Assembly (NCBI GenBank): GCA_029237825.1
Contig: JAQZBQ010000009.1
Span: 147,725-211,724 of the forward strand
Direction of reading: 5' to 3'
DNA length: 64,000 nucleotides
Source of the DNA: Bacteroidota bacterium
GTDB taxonomy: Bacteria; Bacteroidota; Bacteroidia; B-17B0; Aurantibacillaceae
Both the position numbers and the translations under genes were made by a program. How positions within the stretch are numbered: position 1 is the stretch's first letter; the number at the start of each line of letters is the position of its first letter. This document shows positions 45,044 to 53,302 of this stretch, piece by piece. Below the pieces are notes generated by a model. That model was given only the letters and a program-made list of their open reading frames with translations. It did not search any database and had not been told where the DNA came from.

Positions 45044-46555
45044 ATGAACGTAGAAGACATTTTTTTAAAATTTGCAAATGGAGGACAAAGAGATTTCTTC
45101 TCGTTTGAGACCTTCATTTTAAATCTGCTGAAATATCACATTGAAAATCAAGACAAAAAATTCGCCTTAGCTGAAAGTCATCGAGGTTTTGGAGACGCTT
45201 ATGCAGAAAATGGATTTGACAACTTCAAAGGCCACACTATTATTGATGTTAAATATAGCTTGCACAGAATGCCATCTAGAATGGTAACAGACCAGTACAT
45301 TCACCGTTTGTCAAGACTTGACAAGCAACCGTTATTCTCAAATCTGCTAATAATAAATTTTCATTCGGTTCCATCTCGAATTGTTTCGAAAATGCTTGAA
45401 GAAATTTCATTAATAAATCCTGAAATAAAAATTACGATTTGGGATCCTGATGACATAACAAAACTGGCTAATAAACATAAAAAGAAAGCAGCTGAGATCG
45501 CAAATAACTTATTCTCATTAAGACTAGAAAATGCTGTAACAAAAGAAGCTGGAGACTGGGAAAAGGAAAGGGATGAAAAAGTTGAACTTTTAAAAGAATG
45601 TTATGAAAGGGGGCAATTCTCAATGTTCTTGGGGGCTGGAGTTTCTAGTAGTGCGGGAATGCCCGACTGGAACACTTTGCTAAATTCACTATTTGTATCA
45701 TACTTGACCAAGGAATTTACTCAACAGACAAATATATCAGATGAAGATATTAAGCAAATAGTAGAAAGATTAAATGCAATTGACGAACCTTCAGCTTTAA
45801 TGGCTGCTCGGTATCTTAGAAAAGGACTTTCTAAGCAGACAACCGAAATAAAAGAATTTACAAAAACGATTACTGACAATCTCTATAAATTACGTGATAT
45901 AAAAATGAGTTTAAGTTCAGACTTAATTACTGCTATTTCCAATTTATGTATGCCTAGAAGAACTGGGGCAAAAGTGAGAACAGTAATTACTTATAATTTT
46001 GACGATTTAATAGAGAGGCAATTAAGTTTAAAGTCAATTCAACATCATAGTATTTACAATGATAATGAAGCATTTGATCCTGATGAACTTCCAATCTATC
46101 ACGTTCATGGCTTTCTTCCTGAAGACACAAATAAATACGAGGGGCTAGAAAAGAGCACCTTAGTTTTTTCAGAGGAAGGTTATCATCAAATATATACAGA
46201 TGCATATCATTGGTCTAACTTAGTTCAGTTGACAAGTTTACGGGAAAACAATTGCTTAATGGTTGGTTTGTCATTAACTGACCCAAACTTGCGCAGACTA
46301 CTTGACATTTCTGCAAGAAATATAGAAAGACAGAGACACTATGCTTTTATGAGAAGACTACCCATTGACAACTTTGCTTACTCAGAACTAGATGGTAAAA
46401 AACATCAATGGGTCAATAATGTCAAGGGGGCAGAAGAATTTTTAAACCGACATCATAAATTAAATGAAGAAATAATGAAAGAACTGGGCGTTTCAATAAT
46501 TTGGTTTACTTCATTTGAGGAAATTCCTGATATTCTGAAAAAAATTAGCAGCTAA
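45044..46555 (+). CDS. PD-(D/E)xK-like nuclease fused to SIR2 domain, probable phage-defence protein
   Basis: This 503-aa protein has two domains. Residues 1-~150 look like a restriction-endonuclease fold: GFGDAYAENG with Asp51, then TIIDVKY with Asp68 and Lys70, spaced like an Mrr-type active site. Residues ~188-500 are a SIR2_2-type domain: FSMFLGAGVSSSAGMPDW, VITYNFDDLIERQL at ~312, IYHVHG with the likely catalytic His at ~352, and MVGLSLTDPNLRRLLD. SIR2 domains in defence proteins (Thoeris ThsA, DSR) hydrolyse NAD+. The gene starts 33 bases inside a cassette-like unit and ends 8 bases before an attC-like hairpin. The exact combination may be uncommon; the NADase and nuclease activities are inferred. 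Confidence 0.8.
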   Translation: MNVEDIFLKFANGGQRDFFSFETFILNLLKYHIENQDKKFALAESHRGFGDAYAENGFDNFKGHTIIDVKYSLHRMPSRMVTDQYIHRLSRLDKQPLFSNLLIINFHSVPSRIVSKMLEEISLINPEIKITIWDPDDITKLANKHKKKAAEIANNLFSLRLENAVTKEAGDWEKERDEKVELLKECYERGQFSMFLGAGVSSSAGMPDWNTLLNSLFVSYLTKEFTQQTNISDEDIKQIVERLNAIDEPSALMAARYLRKGLSKQTTEIKEFTKTITDNLYKLRDIKMSLSSDLITAISNLCMPRRTGAKVRTVITYNFDDLIERQLSLKSIQHHSIYNDNEAFDPDELPIYHVHGFLPEDTNKYEGLEKSTLVFSEEGYHQIYTDAYHWSNLVQLTSLRENNCLMVGLSLTDPNLRRLLDISARNIERQRHYAFMRRLPIDNFAYSELDGKKHQWVNNVKGAEEFLNRHHKLNEEIMKELGVSIIWFTSFEEIPDILKKISS

Positions 46556-46562
46556 ACAAAAC

Positions 46563-46622
46563 TGCACCTAACCGCCGTTAGTTGTGATGCTGGAATATAG
46601 CAAGCATTTGCAAAAGCGGTTT
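46563..46622 (+). other. attC-like site ending the nuclease-SIR2 cassette
   Basis: TGCACCTAAC (46563-46572) is the exact reverse complement of GTTAGGTGCA (45010-45019), the cassette's leading bases, as expected for a cassette's own inverse core. Arms CTAACCGC..GATGCT and AGCAAGC..GCGGTT pair imperfectly and close with GGTT at 46618-46621. The total length of ~57-60 bases is near the lower limit for attC sites. Confidence 0.55.
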
Positions 46623-46665
46623 ATAATTTCCATTCAGAATCAGCAAACTTAAAATTTACAAACAT

Positions 46666-47040
46666 TTACTCTGCTTCATATACGGTAATTCTAAATTTTG
46701 CTTTTACAGGGGCACACTCTATATATGCCACTTCGCTTTTTATGTGATTTTGGCTACTCTCATCCGCCAACCGATCTTTAATATAGAACTCGTATACGCT
46801 ATTTGCCATAGCCGGCAATATAACTTGTATATACTCACCTTCCACAATTGATTTAAACGTTACCCTAACATCAAAATAACTATTAGCATATGCATCACCA
46901 AATTCAAATTTAATATAGTCCTCAGTTGATACATCAATTAAAGGATAAACAGGACTAATGGTACTCTCAGTCTCATCATTAAAGTATATTATAAGCTTTT
47001 TCTGCATAGGTTTTACAATTAGGTTATTTAGCTGATTCAA
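46666..47040 (-). CDS. Hypothetical protein
   Basis: This 124-aa protein may start at the first Met or at Met12 (MQKKLIIYFNDETESTI). The core has beta-rich segments (FDVRVTFKSIVEGEYIQVIL, SEVAYIECAPVKAKFRITVY) and a C-terminal YEAE. No family is recognised. It lies on the strand opposite the SIR2 gene, just outside the attC-like end. A perfect palindrome TACTGATT-GA-AATCAGTA is found at 47125-47142, about 85 bases upstream. Confidence 0.5.
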   Translation of the reverse strand: MNQLNNLIVKPMQKKLIIYFNDETESTISPVYPLIDVSTEDYIKFEFGDAYANSYFDVRVTFKSIVEGEYIQVILPAMANSVYEFYIKDRLADESSQNHIKSEVAYIECAPVKAKFRITVYEAE

Positions 47041-47124
47041 ATCTATAAATCAATCTAAATATTAAAGTAAAATTACATGGATGGAACAACTATGTCAAAA
47101 TAATACACACAAAATAAGTATTTC

Positions 47125-47142
47125 TACTGATTGAAATCAGTA
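47125..47142. promoter_or_regulatory. Palindrome with ATCAGTA half-sites
   Basis: TACTGATTGAAATCAGTA is perfect over 8-bp arms with a GA centre. Its half-site is the same as at 42820-42837 (reverse arrangement) and 52547-52553. It lies upstream of the minus-strand gene starting at 47040. Confidence 0.5.
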
Positions 47143-47257
47143 CATATCTGAGCAATGAAAGTATGGGTAGACTAATTCCATCACTTATAGTAACCTTTCC
47201 AATAGTGATTAAATGACTACGATTACCCCAAAACCAAATGTATCATTAGTGAAAGAG

Positions 47258-47665
47258 TTAGCAGCTGGAAACTCGTATAATGTGTCCTTTATAAAATGCG
47301 TATCCTTCTGTAATAAACTTTTGCAATTCATCACTATCCCAAGGTTTTTCTACATAGCGAAACACTTGTGCTTTATTTATCGCATCAATAAGGTCTTGCT
47401 TGTCGCATAATGTCGTAAGTAAAATTCTTACAACGTTCGGATACTTGCTTAATGACTCCATAAGAAATTTAAGACCAGCCATAGTGGACATGTGTTGCTC
47501 TACTATCATTACATGAATGTCTTGCACAGTTAGGATGGTTTCTGCGTCGCTGATTGAAGAGGCAGTATAAACGTTAAAAATCCTTCTAAAGCTTGAAGTA
47601 AACGAATGCACATTATAATGTTCATCATCCACATATAGTACATTGATAACTTTTTCCGAAAACAT
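47258..47665 (-). CDS. Stand-alone receiver protein with Asp-to-Glu substitution at the phosphorylation site
   Basis: This 135-aa protein is a single receiver domain. The acidic pocket is present (VDDE, Asp13-Asp14), as are the Thr near 84 (ILLTTLC) and the conserved Lys107 (EKPW). At the phosphorylation site, the expected D-x-x-M-P-x-M-x-G is EQHMSTMAG, so Glu56 replaces the Asp. Such a change usually blocks phosphorylation and can mimic the active state. It lies 190 bases downstream of the LuxR-type regulator on the same strand, but has its own upstream element (47748-47780) also found before the XRE gene. A role as an always-on or decoy receiver is inferred. Confidence 0.78.
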   Translation of the reverse strand: MFSEKVINVLYVDDEHYNVHSFTSSFRRIFNVYTASSISDAETILTVQDIHVMIVEQHMSTMAGLKFLMESLSKYPNVVRILLTTLCDKQDLIDAINKAQVFRYVEKPWDSDELQKFITEGYAFYKGHIIRVSSC

Positions 47666-47747
47666 AAAAAATAATTAAATCATCTAACTCTCTTTAAATT
47701 CTTTTAATTTAAATAGTTAAAAATAGACTATTAATTAATTTTGAATA

Positions 47748-47780
47748 CTACCGTTAAACGGGTTTTTAGCACGTTTTCAA
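47748..47780 (-). promoter_or_regulatory. Shared 33-base upstream element, copy 2
   Basis: The plus strand reads CTACCGTTAAACGGG, then TTTTTAGCACGTTTTCAA, and matches 28 of 33 bases of 42657-42689. It lies ~83-116 bases upstream of the receiver gene start at 47665, in the same orientation and at nearly the same distance as copy 1 is from the XRE gene. Confidence 0.6.
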
Positions 47781-47855
47781 TAAGGCCCAACTTATTCTGA
47801 GGGAAACTAATAGGATGCTCTAGAGCGCAGAATCAATGCGAATAAAAGGTCTTTA

Positions 47856-48542
47856 TTAGTTTGTGAGATTTTCATTTAACAAATTATGCTGAAGAGCGTA
47901 CTTAACTAAACCGGCAGTATTTTTAAGGTTTAATTTAGAAATAATATTTTTTCTGTGGGAATCTACCGTTCTTTTACTAATAAACAATTTTTCTGCAATT
48001 TGAGCACTGCTTAGTTCCTTAACAATAAGAAACATCACTTCCCGCTCCCTGGTCGATAATACATTTTTTTGATTCAAGTTTAACTCGAACTTTTTATTTA
48101 ATATTGGTAAATCATTTTTAGAATTGCTGATTAAAACCTGAGAAGCTTCATTACAATAATAGCGGTTTGATGAGGAAACTGTCAAGATAGCTTTAGTCAA
48201 TTCGTCTACACCGGTGTTTTTCAATAAGTAGCCTAATGCGCCGGCGGAAATCATTTGCTTTATAATATACTCTTCCTTATGCATGGTTAAAGCGAGAATT
48301 TTCGTACTTGCATTTCTTTTCATGAGAAGTTTAGTGATGTCAATTCCATTTTGCTTAGGTAAGCTAATATCAAGCAAGATAATGTCAAAACTTTTCTGAC
48401 TTAAAATCTGGAGCACTTCTTCTCCATCACTAGCTTCATCAATCACAGGAAGAAATGCTTTTTGCTGAGATAACATCAATTTAAGTCCATTTCGAACAAC
48501 TTCATGATCATCTGCTAATAAAATTCTAATTTTCTTTATCAT
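47856..48542 (-). CDS. NarL/LuxR-type response regulator
   Basis: This 228-aa protein has a receiver domain at 1-~125 (LADDHEVVRNGLKLML, phosphorylation Asp58 in IILLDIS, and LLKNTG). A LuxR-type helix-turn-helix lies at ~160-222 (LSTREREVMFLIVKELSSAQ, then IAEKLFISKRTVDSHRKNI). Length and order are those of NarL-family regulators. Its start overlaps the histidine kinase stop by 4 bases (ATGA), so they are coupled. Targets are unknown; the shared operator-like palindromes are candidates. Confidence 0.92.
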   Translation of the reverse strand: MIKKIRILLADDHEVVRNGLKLMLSQQKAFLPVIDEASDGEEVLQILSQKSFDIILLDISLPKQNGIDITKLLMKRNASTKILALTMHKEEYIIKQMISAGALGYLLKNTGVDELTKAILTVSSSNRYYCNEASQVLISNSKNDLPILNKKFELNLNQKNVLSTREREVMFLIVKELSSAQIAEKLFISKRTVDSHRKNIISKLNLKNTAGLVKYALQHNLLNENLTN

Positions 48543-49690
48543 TTATCTTCAATTAATAATTTTAAGTAAGTTCCCTTATTTATATCACTACCGAAATTGT
48601 ACTCCGCGTTTAATGCATGAAGCCTGGTCTTTATGTTAAATATCCCGTTACCATCTTTTTTCTCAGACATTTTAAATCCTTTTCCGTAATCAGTAATCGA
48701 GAGTATGATATTTTTTTTTCTTCTGATAAGATGTATTTTAATTTTGGACCTGTTAGCATGCTTCAAACTATTATTAACAAACTCCTGGATTATTCTGAAA
48801 AGATTGATTTGACTTTCAGGACTAAGATAAATTTTTAACTTGGGAAAATTATATTCAATTTCAGCAATAAGACTTAACCGTTTCACAAATTCACTGATGG
48901 CCTGGATCAGTCCCCCATGCTCTAGCGCTTTAGGCATCAAATCGAATGAGATATTCCTAATTGTATCTAGAGAATTATCAAGAATGGACTTACATGACTC
49001 AAATGTTTCAATAAAAGTTTCAGAAGAGGTATCCATCAAAACCAAAGAATTAATATACATCTTTACCGCGTTCAACTCTTGTCCCAGCGAATCGTGCAAA
49101 TCATATGCCAACCGCTTCCGTTCCTTCTCCTGACTTGATATAGCAATTCGTAAATCATTTATCTCTTTGTTCTTTTGCTCTGTAATATCTTTAGCAATAA
49201 AAAGGTAACCATTTAAGCTATTAAATTTATCTACAACGCGAGATAAAGTACAAGAAATTGGGATTTCATTTGAATTACTAGTTTTTAGAGCTGCCTCAAA
49301 AGATAGATAATGTTCGCCTAACATAATCGCGCTTCTAATGTCATTCTCAATTTGCAGGAAACGATCGCTGATGATAGACTTAAGTTCAGATCCCATAAGA
49401 TCAGAAAGGGTTTTGTTTAATACTCTTTCTGCGGCATGGTTGAGCCCTGTAATTTTACCTTCTACATTTAAAAAAAGTAGAATTTCTGAGACGGAATTAT
49501 AAATATTCATAAAATAGTCTCGAGAAATCATTGTTCTTTCTAATTCTTCCCCAAGCATATTAATTCCAGCAATAATCGTATCGCGATCATCCCGGTTATC
49601 AGAAATATCTAAACGCCTGCTTAAATCTCCATTTGCGTAGGCAATGATGATTTCTTCAATTTCATCTACATTTACAATCTCACTATTCAT
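48539..49690 (-). CDS. Sensor histidine kinase (PAS, HisKA_3, HATPase)
   Basis: About 383 aa if started at ATG 49690, whose ATGA overlaps the stop of the STAS-like gene. An upstream ATG at 49708 adds six residues. A HAMP-like segment comes first (YANGDLSRRLDISDNRDDRDT). A PAS domain covers ~55-175 (MNIYNSVSEILLFLNVEGKI). The HisKA_3 helix carries the phosphorylated His in RKRLAYDLHDSLGQEL. The ATP-binding domain shows N box FVNNSLKHANRS and G box DYGKGF and NGIFNIKTRL. There is no membrane helix, so it is cytoplasmic and probably senses something intracellular. It is coupled to the regulator downstream. Confidence 0.9.
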   Translation of the reverse strand: MNSEIVNVDEIEEIIIAYANGDLSRRLDISDNRDDRDTIIAGINMLGEELERTMISRDYFMNIYNSVSEILLFLNVEGKITGLNHAAERVLNKTLSDLMGSELKSIISDRFLQIENDIRSAIMLGEHYLSFEAALKTSNSNEIPISCTLSRVVDKFNSLNGYLFIAKDITEQKNKEINDLRIAISSQEKERKRLAYDLHDSLGQELNAVKMYINSLVLMDTSSETFIETFESCKSILDNSLDTIRNISFDLMPKALEHGGLIQAISEFVKRLSLIAEIEYNFPKLKIYLSPESQINLFRIIQEFVNNSLKHANRSKIKIHLIRRKKNIILSITDYGKGFKMSEKKDGNGIFNIKTRLHALNAEYNFGSDINKGTYLKLLIEDK

Positions 49691-50058
49691 TTGTAATTTT
49701 CTAACCATTTTAAGGCGTCTTCATAATTATTAAAGACCTTTATAGGAAGGTTAGATTTATATAAATTTACTTTTAATAAAAAATTCGCAAAAAAAGTATC
49801 TAAGCGAGATTTCACTAAAATGGCAGTGGCGGTTAAGCCTTCACTTCCTTGAGGTTCGGAAAAATAATCCCTCGCTTCTTTATCTATTCCTTTAATGCCT
49901 ATGCCATTTAACAACATTGGTAACGCCTTATTTTTAGTAAATTGGTTTCTTGAAACTAAAACATCTTTAGCAACTTTAATGTCAATATATATGGGTTTGT
50001 ATTCAGCTTCCAAAACGCCGTTTATGAGTTCTATTTTTACATACTTATTATCTAACAT
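49687..50058 (-). CDS. STAS/SpoIIAA-like protein
   Basis: This 123-aa protein has the shape of a SpoIIAA/STAS-like domain: an opening strand (YVKIELINGVLEAEYKPIYID), a helix, then the signature KGIDKEARDYFSEPQ and AILVKSRLDTFFANF, and a closing VFNNYEDALKWLENY. This resembles a Bacteroidota family found beside signalling genes. Its stop overlaps the kinase start (ATGA) and its own start overlaps the oxoamine-synthase stop by 11 bases. It therefore belongs to the same operon, perhaps as an adaptor between the enzyme and the kinase. Confidence 0.65.
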   Translation of the reverse strand: MLDNKYVKIELINGVLEAEYKPIYIDIKVAKDVLVSRNQFTKNKALPMLLNGIGIKGIDKEARDYFSEPQGSEGLTATAILVKSRLDTFFANFLLKVNLYKSNLPIKVFNNYEDALKWLENYK

Positions 50059-52483
50059 TATTAGTTTTAATTTGTAAGGTAAATATATTGTTTAAAATTT
50101 CCATATTGAAATTATCTTTTACTGAGATGTATGCACTTTTTGCTAACTGCTTGGCACCAATTTTTTTCTTATCAGTATCGGCAGATAGCCCTAAGTGTAA
50201 GGTTTTTTTACCTAATACAATAGCGCGTTTTGCAATTTGATACAATAATTGTTTGTATACTTTAAGATCTGTCTCAATAGTATAATTTATTCCCAAAAAG
50301 ATTGGATTATAGCTTGTATTTGATAAATGACAAAAACAAATAGCAATTAATTGTTTAGGCGAGCTATCTGTTTTTATATATAAACCTATAGTTTCCCAAC
50401 TTGAACTTTCGCTTATGAGTTTTATCAGTTTTTTTGGATACGGGAAAATATTTAGTGATTGATTTCTTTTGGTAACATTTAAATATAGATTATAATAAGT
50501 ATCAATTTTTGAACTATCAATACTCTTTTTGAATTCCACTTCAAATTCTAAAGAATGTTTTTGAACCTCTTGCTTATAGTTTTTTTTATTTTTTACTGAC
50601 AAATTTGAAATTAAATCTTCAATTGTATTATAGCCACTGATGTCTAACACATTGCTATTAGGCATATCTATTTTAAAAAAACTTTCTTCATGAAATTTTC
50701 CAGAAAAGAATGAATCTGTTTTCTCAAAATCCCTCATGATTAAAGCATTTGCGTTTACTTGTTCTTGTTTTGCCAAAACCCAATCCATCATTTTTTTTAA
50801 TGCTTTTTCTGCTTGCGGATGGACTTTGTTATAAAATAGATGCTCCCCCTCTGTAAATAAGCAACCCATACTTAAGGTTTGACTACATAAGTAATATGGA
50901 TTTACAAGACGTTCGGCTTCTATTTGCATAGAAATATTTGCAGGAGATAGCATATCATCTTTAAATATCGCTTTAGTAAAAAAAGTTGCTAAGATCACTT
51001 CGTTTTTTTCGTCTTGAATGATTATGTAATAAAATTTCCAATTATCCTCGAGCTTTTCGTTGTCTTTAAAGGCTGTTTCAATAAGTAATAAAGCATCCCA
51101 ATCAAAATTTCCTTTATTCAAAAAATAAGTGTTCCATAAATCTTTATCAATTTTATTAATACTTTCATATTCGGTTAAATGAATACTAGATTGTTCTATA
51201 TGTTGCATTGTCTCTCCAATTAATGGTAATTTAAATGCACGTAACACATCATTCATCGTTTTTCCTTCTTCTGATAATGCTTTCGGGTAATGATAATGTA
51301 AAGAGTCTATAAAATTTTTAATTTCTTCTTTGGTTAAGTGGTTATTTATCGTAAAACGTAGTCCAGTATTTTTTATAGGTACAGCTGGAAATAAACCAAT
51401 ATTAACATAATAACCGTCTTTTATAATTTTATTATTTAAATTATAACCTACAGTTGGCTGCCCTGTTCCCACAAAAAAGATAGGTGTTTCCGGGTTTGAA
51501 ATTAAAGGTAATTTGCTGTTTTCAAATATAGACTTTGCAAAATCTAACTTATCTTTTAAGCTTTTTTGTAAATCATAAATTTCTGAACTTAAATGAATTT
51601 CGCAGGAGGCAATAGAAGCGCCCATCATTGGTGGGGGAATAGGATGTGAATATGCTAATGGACCGCCATGCATACTTACTTTTTTATACCAATTGTCATT
51701 TGGAAATACAACCAATCCACCCATGGTTCCAAAACCTTTAGCCAGGGTACTCACATAAATAGTTCTTTCGTTTAATTCGCATTGTTCAAATATTCTTCCA
51801 CAACCATTTTTTCCATACCAACTCATACCATGTGCATCGTCAACATACAAATGGAGTTTAGGATATTTTAGCATTAGCGCATTAATCTCTTCTATAGGTG
51901 CTATATCACCGTACATAGAATAAACACCATCAATCATATACCAAATTTTATCGCATTTATCGTAACATGATTTTAGTTTATATTCCAACATCTCCATATT
52001 ACTATGTCTGATAATTTCAATAGGCAACCCCCTTGCTGCCATTAATTGAGCCGCATTTTGAATACTGATGTGAGATTGTTGATCGAGTATAATAGCATCG
52101 TTATGACCTACAACGATAGGTAAAATTCCAATATGAGTTAGTGTTGTAGATGTAAATACGATGACAGGTTTATTATTAAATATTTGTGATAGTAAATTTT
52201 CAAGTAGTATATTTTGTTGACTTATGACATAACTTCGTGAAATAGAAAATTGTGTTCCGAATTTTTGCGCATACTCTATTGATTTTGCAATAATCTTTGG
52301 ATGGGTTTCTAATCCTAAATATCCGCAGGTACCGAAATTCACTAAATCTTTATTGTTAATTGTAAGGAAATTACCTAACCACTTTCTATTCTTAGATTCA
52401 AGAAGAATAACTTCTCTTTTTTTTGCCTCAAATAATACATCGTTAATTGTATCAACAAAGTTTGGGTGCGAAATTTTGGCCAT
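50048..52483 (-). CDS. Alpha-oxoamine synthase-like PLP enzyme fused to a GNAT domain
   Basis: This 811-aa protein has two parts. Residues ~15-410 match the alpha-oxoamine synthase family (AONS, KBL, serine palmitoyltransferase, CqsA): GTCGYLGLETHPKII, YVDDAHGMSWYGKNG with Asp215/His218, and the PLP lysine Lys249 in STLAKGFGTMGG. The rest (~430-811) contains a GNAT/peptidoglycan-type acyltransferase region (IGLYIKTDSSPKQLIAICF, FLGINYTIETDLKVYKQLLY). Related bifunctional proteins are annotated across Bacteroidota. The product is unknown: a sphingoid base or an alpha-hydroxyketone signal of the CqsA type are both possible. It heads an operon with a STAS-like protein, a kinase and a regulator. 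Confidence 0.82.
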   Translation of the reverse strand: MAKISHPNFVDTINDVLFEAKKREVILLESKNRKWLGNFLTINNKDLVNFGTCGYLGLETHPKIIAKSIEYAQKFGTQFSISRSYVISQQNILLENLLSQIFNNKPVIVFTSTTLTHIGILPIVVGHNDAIILDQQSHISIQNAAQLMAARGLPIEIIRHSNMEMLEYKLKSCYDKCDKIWYMIDGVYSMYGDIAPIEEINALMLKYPKLHLYVDDAHGMSWYGKNGCGRIFEQCELNERTIYVSTLAKGFGTMGGLVVFPNDNWYKKVSMHGGPLAYSHPIPPPMMGASIASCEIHLSSEIYDLQKSLKDKLDFAKSIFENSKLPLISNPETPIFFVGTGQPTVGYNLNNKIIKDGYYVNIGLFPAVPIKNTGLRFTINNHLTKEEIKNFIDSLHYHYPKALSEEGKTMNDVLRAFKLPLIGETMQHIEQSSIHLTEYESINKIDKDLWNTYFLNKGNFDWDALLLIETAFKDNEKLEDNWKFYYIIIQDEKNEVILATFFTKAIFKDDMLSPANISMQIEAERLVNPYYLCSQTLSMGCLFTEGEHLFYNKVHPQAEKALKKMMDWVLAKQEQVNANALIMRDFEKTDSFFSGKFHEESFFKIDMPNSNVLDISGYNTIEDLISNLSVKNKKNYKQEVQKHSLEFEVEFKKSIDSSKIDTYYNLYLNVTKRNQSLNIFPYPKKLIKLISESSSWETIGLYIKTDSSPKQLIAICFCHLSNTSYNPIFLGINYTIETDLKVYKQLLYQIAKRAIVLGKKTLHLGLSADTDKKKIGAKQLAKSAYISVKDNFNMEILNNIFTLQIKTNNVR

Positions 52484-52546
52484 AGGGAAGGTTTTTAATA
52501 TAAACTTACTAATGGACTATACATTTACTATAAAATGATGATTTAT

Positions 52547-52582
52547 ATCAGTATTTATACTTAGTTTATTAGGTATAAATAC
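52547..52582. promoter_or_regulatory. Operator-like inverted repeat in the divergent promoter region
   Basis: GTATTTATAC (52551-52560) and GTATAAATAC (52573-52582) are perfect inverted repeats with a 12-base spacer. ATCAGTA at 52547-52553 overlaps the first arm. The site lies between the oxoamine-synthase gene (starts 52483, minus) and the receiver gene (starts 52772, plus) and could control both. Confidence 0.55.
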
Positions 52583-52771
52583 TTAATATTTACGAGTTTA
52601 AAATAGTTGATGTTGAGTCCTAAAGATTGCACAAAACACAATAATATTATTTTTCATTGCTTTAAGTACAATAAAAAGCCCTATAAACTGCCTAATTCGG
52701 TAACATTATGTATTACCAACAACGCTATTTTTAAAAGAGATAGTTGTATTCAATTATTTAAAATAAAAGAG

Positions 52772-53182
52772 ATGAACGAAAGAGAAAATAATGAGGAAAT
52801 TTATTCTGGAAATAATAATCACACATTGGCGAATAATGTGTTAAACATATTGCTTGTAGACGATAGTGAAATAGACAACTATATCAATAGAAAAATATTT
52901 GAACAATACGGGAAATTTAAATGTAGAGCTTTCCTATCTGCAAATGCAGCATTGGAACATTTAATACAAACAAAGATTAAATACGATTATATTATGGTAG
53001 ATATTTACATGCTAGGCATGGATGGCTTCAGCTTAATCGAGCATTTTAATAAATTATTATTGAATAAAATACACGGACAAATCAGCATCCTTACTGCCAG
53101 TATCAAACCACTAGACCGCAAAAAGGCTGCAAGCCTTGGATTGAAATATTTAGAAAAGCCATTCCAGATTGAAAAGCTGTAG
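52772..53182 (+). CDS. Stand-alone receiver (response regulator) protein
   Basis: This 136-aa protein starts at ATG 52772. The frame is open upstream to 52607, but that 5' part shows no receiver features and the ATG at 52772 is better placed, with a purine-rich stretch before it. The receiver core has ILLVDDSEID (Asp30, Asp31), phosphorylation Asp77 in YIMVDIYMLGMDG, and the Lys in EKPF. There is no output domain, so it may work as a phosphate sink or bind a partner. It is divergent from the oxoamine-synthase operon, suggesting a link to that signalling unit. Confidence 0.8.
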   Translation: MNERENNEEIYSGNNNHTLANNVLNILLVDDSEIDNYINRKIFEQYGKFKCRAFLSANAALEHLIQTKIKYDYIMVDIYMLGMDGFSLIEHFNKLLLNKIHGQISILTASIKPLDRKKAASLGLKYLEKPFQIEKL

Positions 53183-53302
53183 ATAGATTAAACTAAACTT
53201 AGTTTTTCATATTGCTAAGATTGTACCGCGGCTTATCTAGAATTCAAAAAAAACGATTATCGTGATCACTTTTTATTATCATTTTCATGTTTTAAATTCT
53301 CA

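Noticed and set aside
44753..45117. Two minus-strand frames across the attC-like site
   Set aside because: They run over an imperfect palindrome and start inside neighbouring genes. They are explained by the palindrome's composition.
47213..47410. Plus-strand frame antisense to the Glu-receiver gene
   Set aside because: It overlaps the receiver domain on the other strand, and the receiver motifs are unmistakable.
52607..52771. N-terminal extension of the receiver protein
   Set aside because: The frame is open from 52607, but the translated part is Cys/Asn-rich without receiver features, and a better start lies at 52772.
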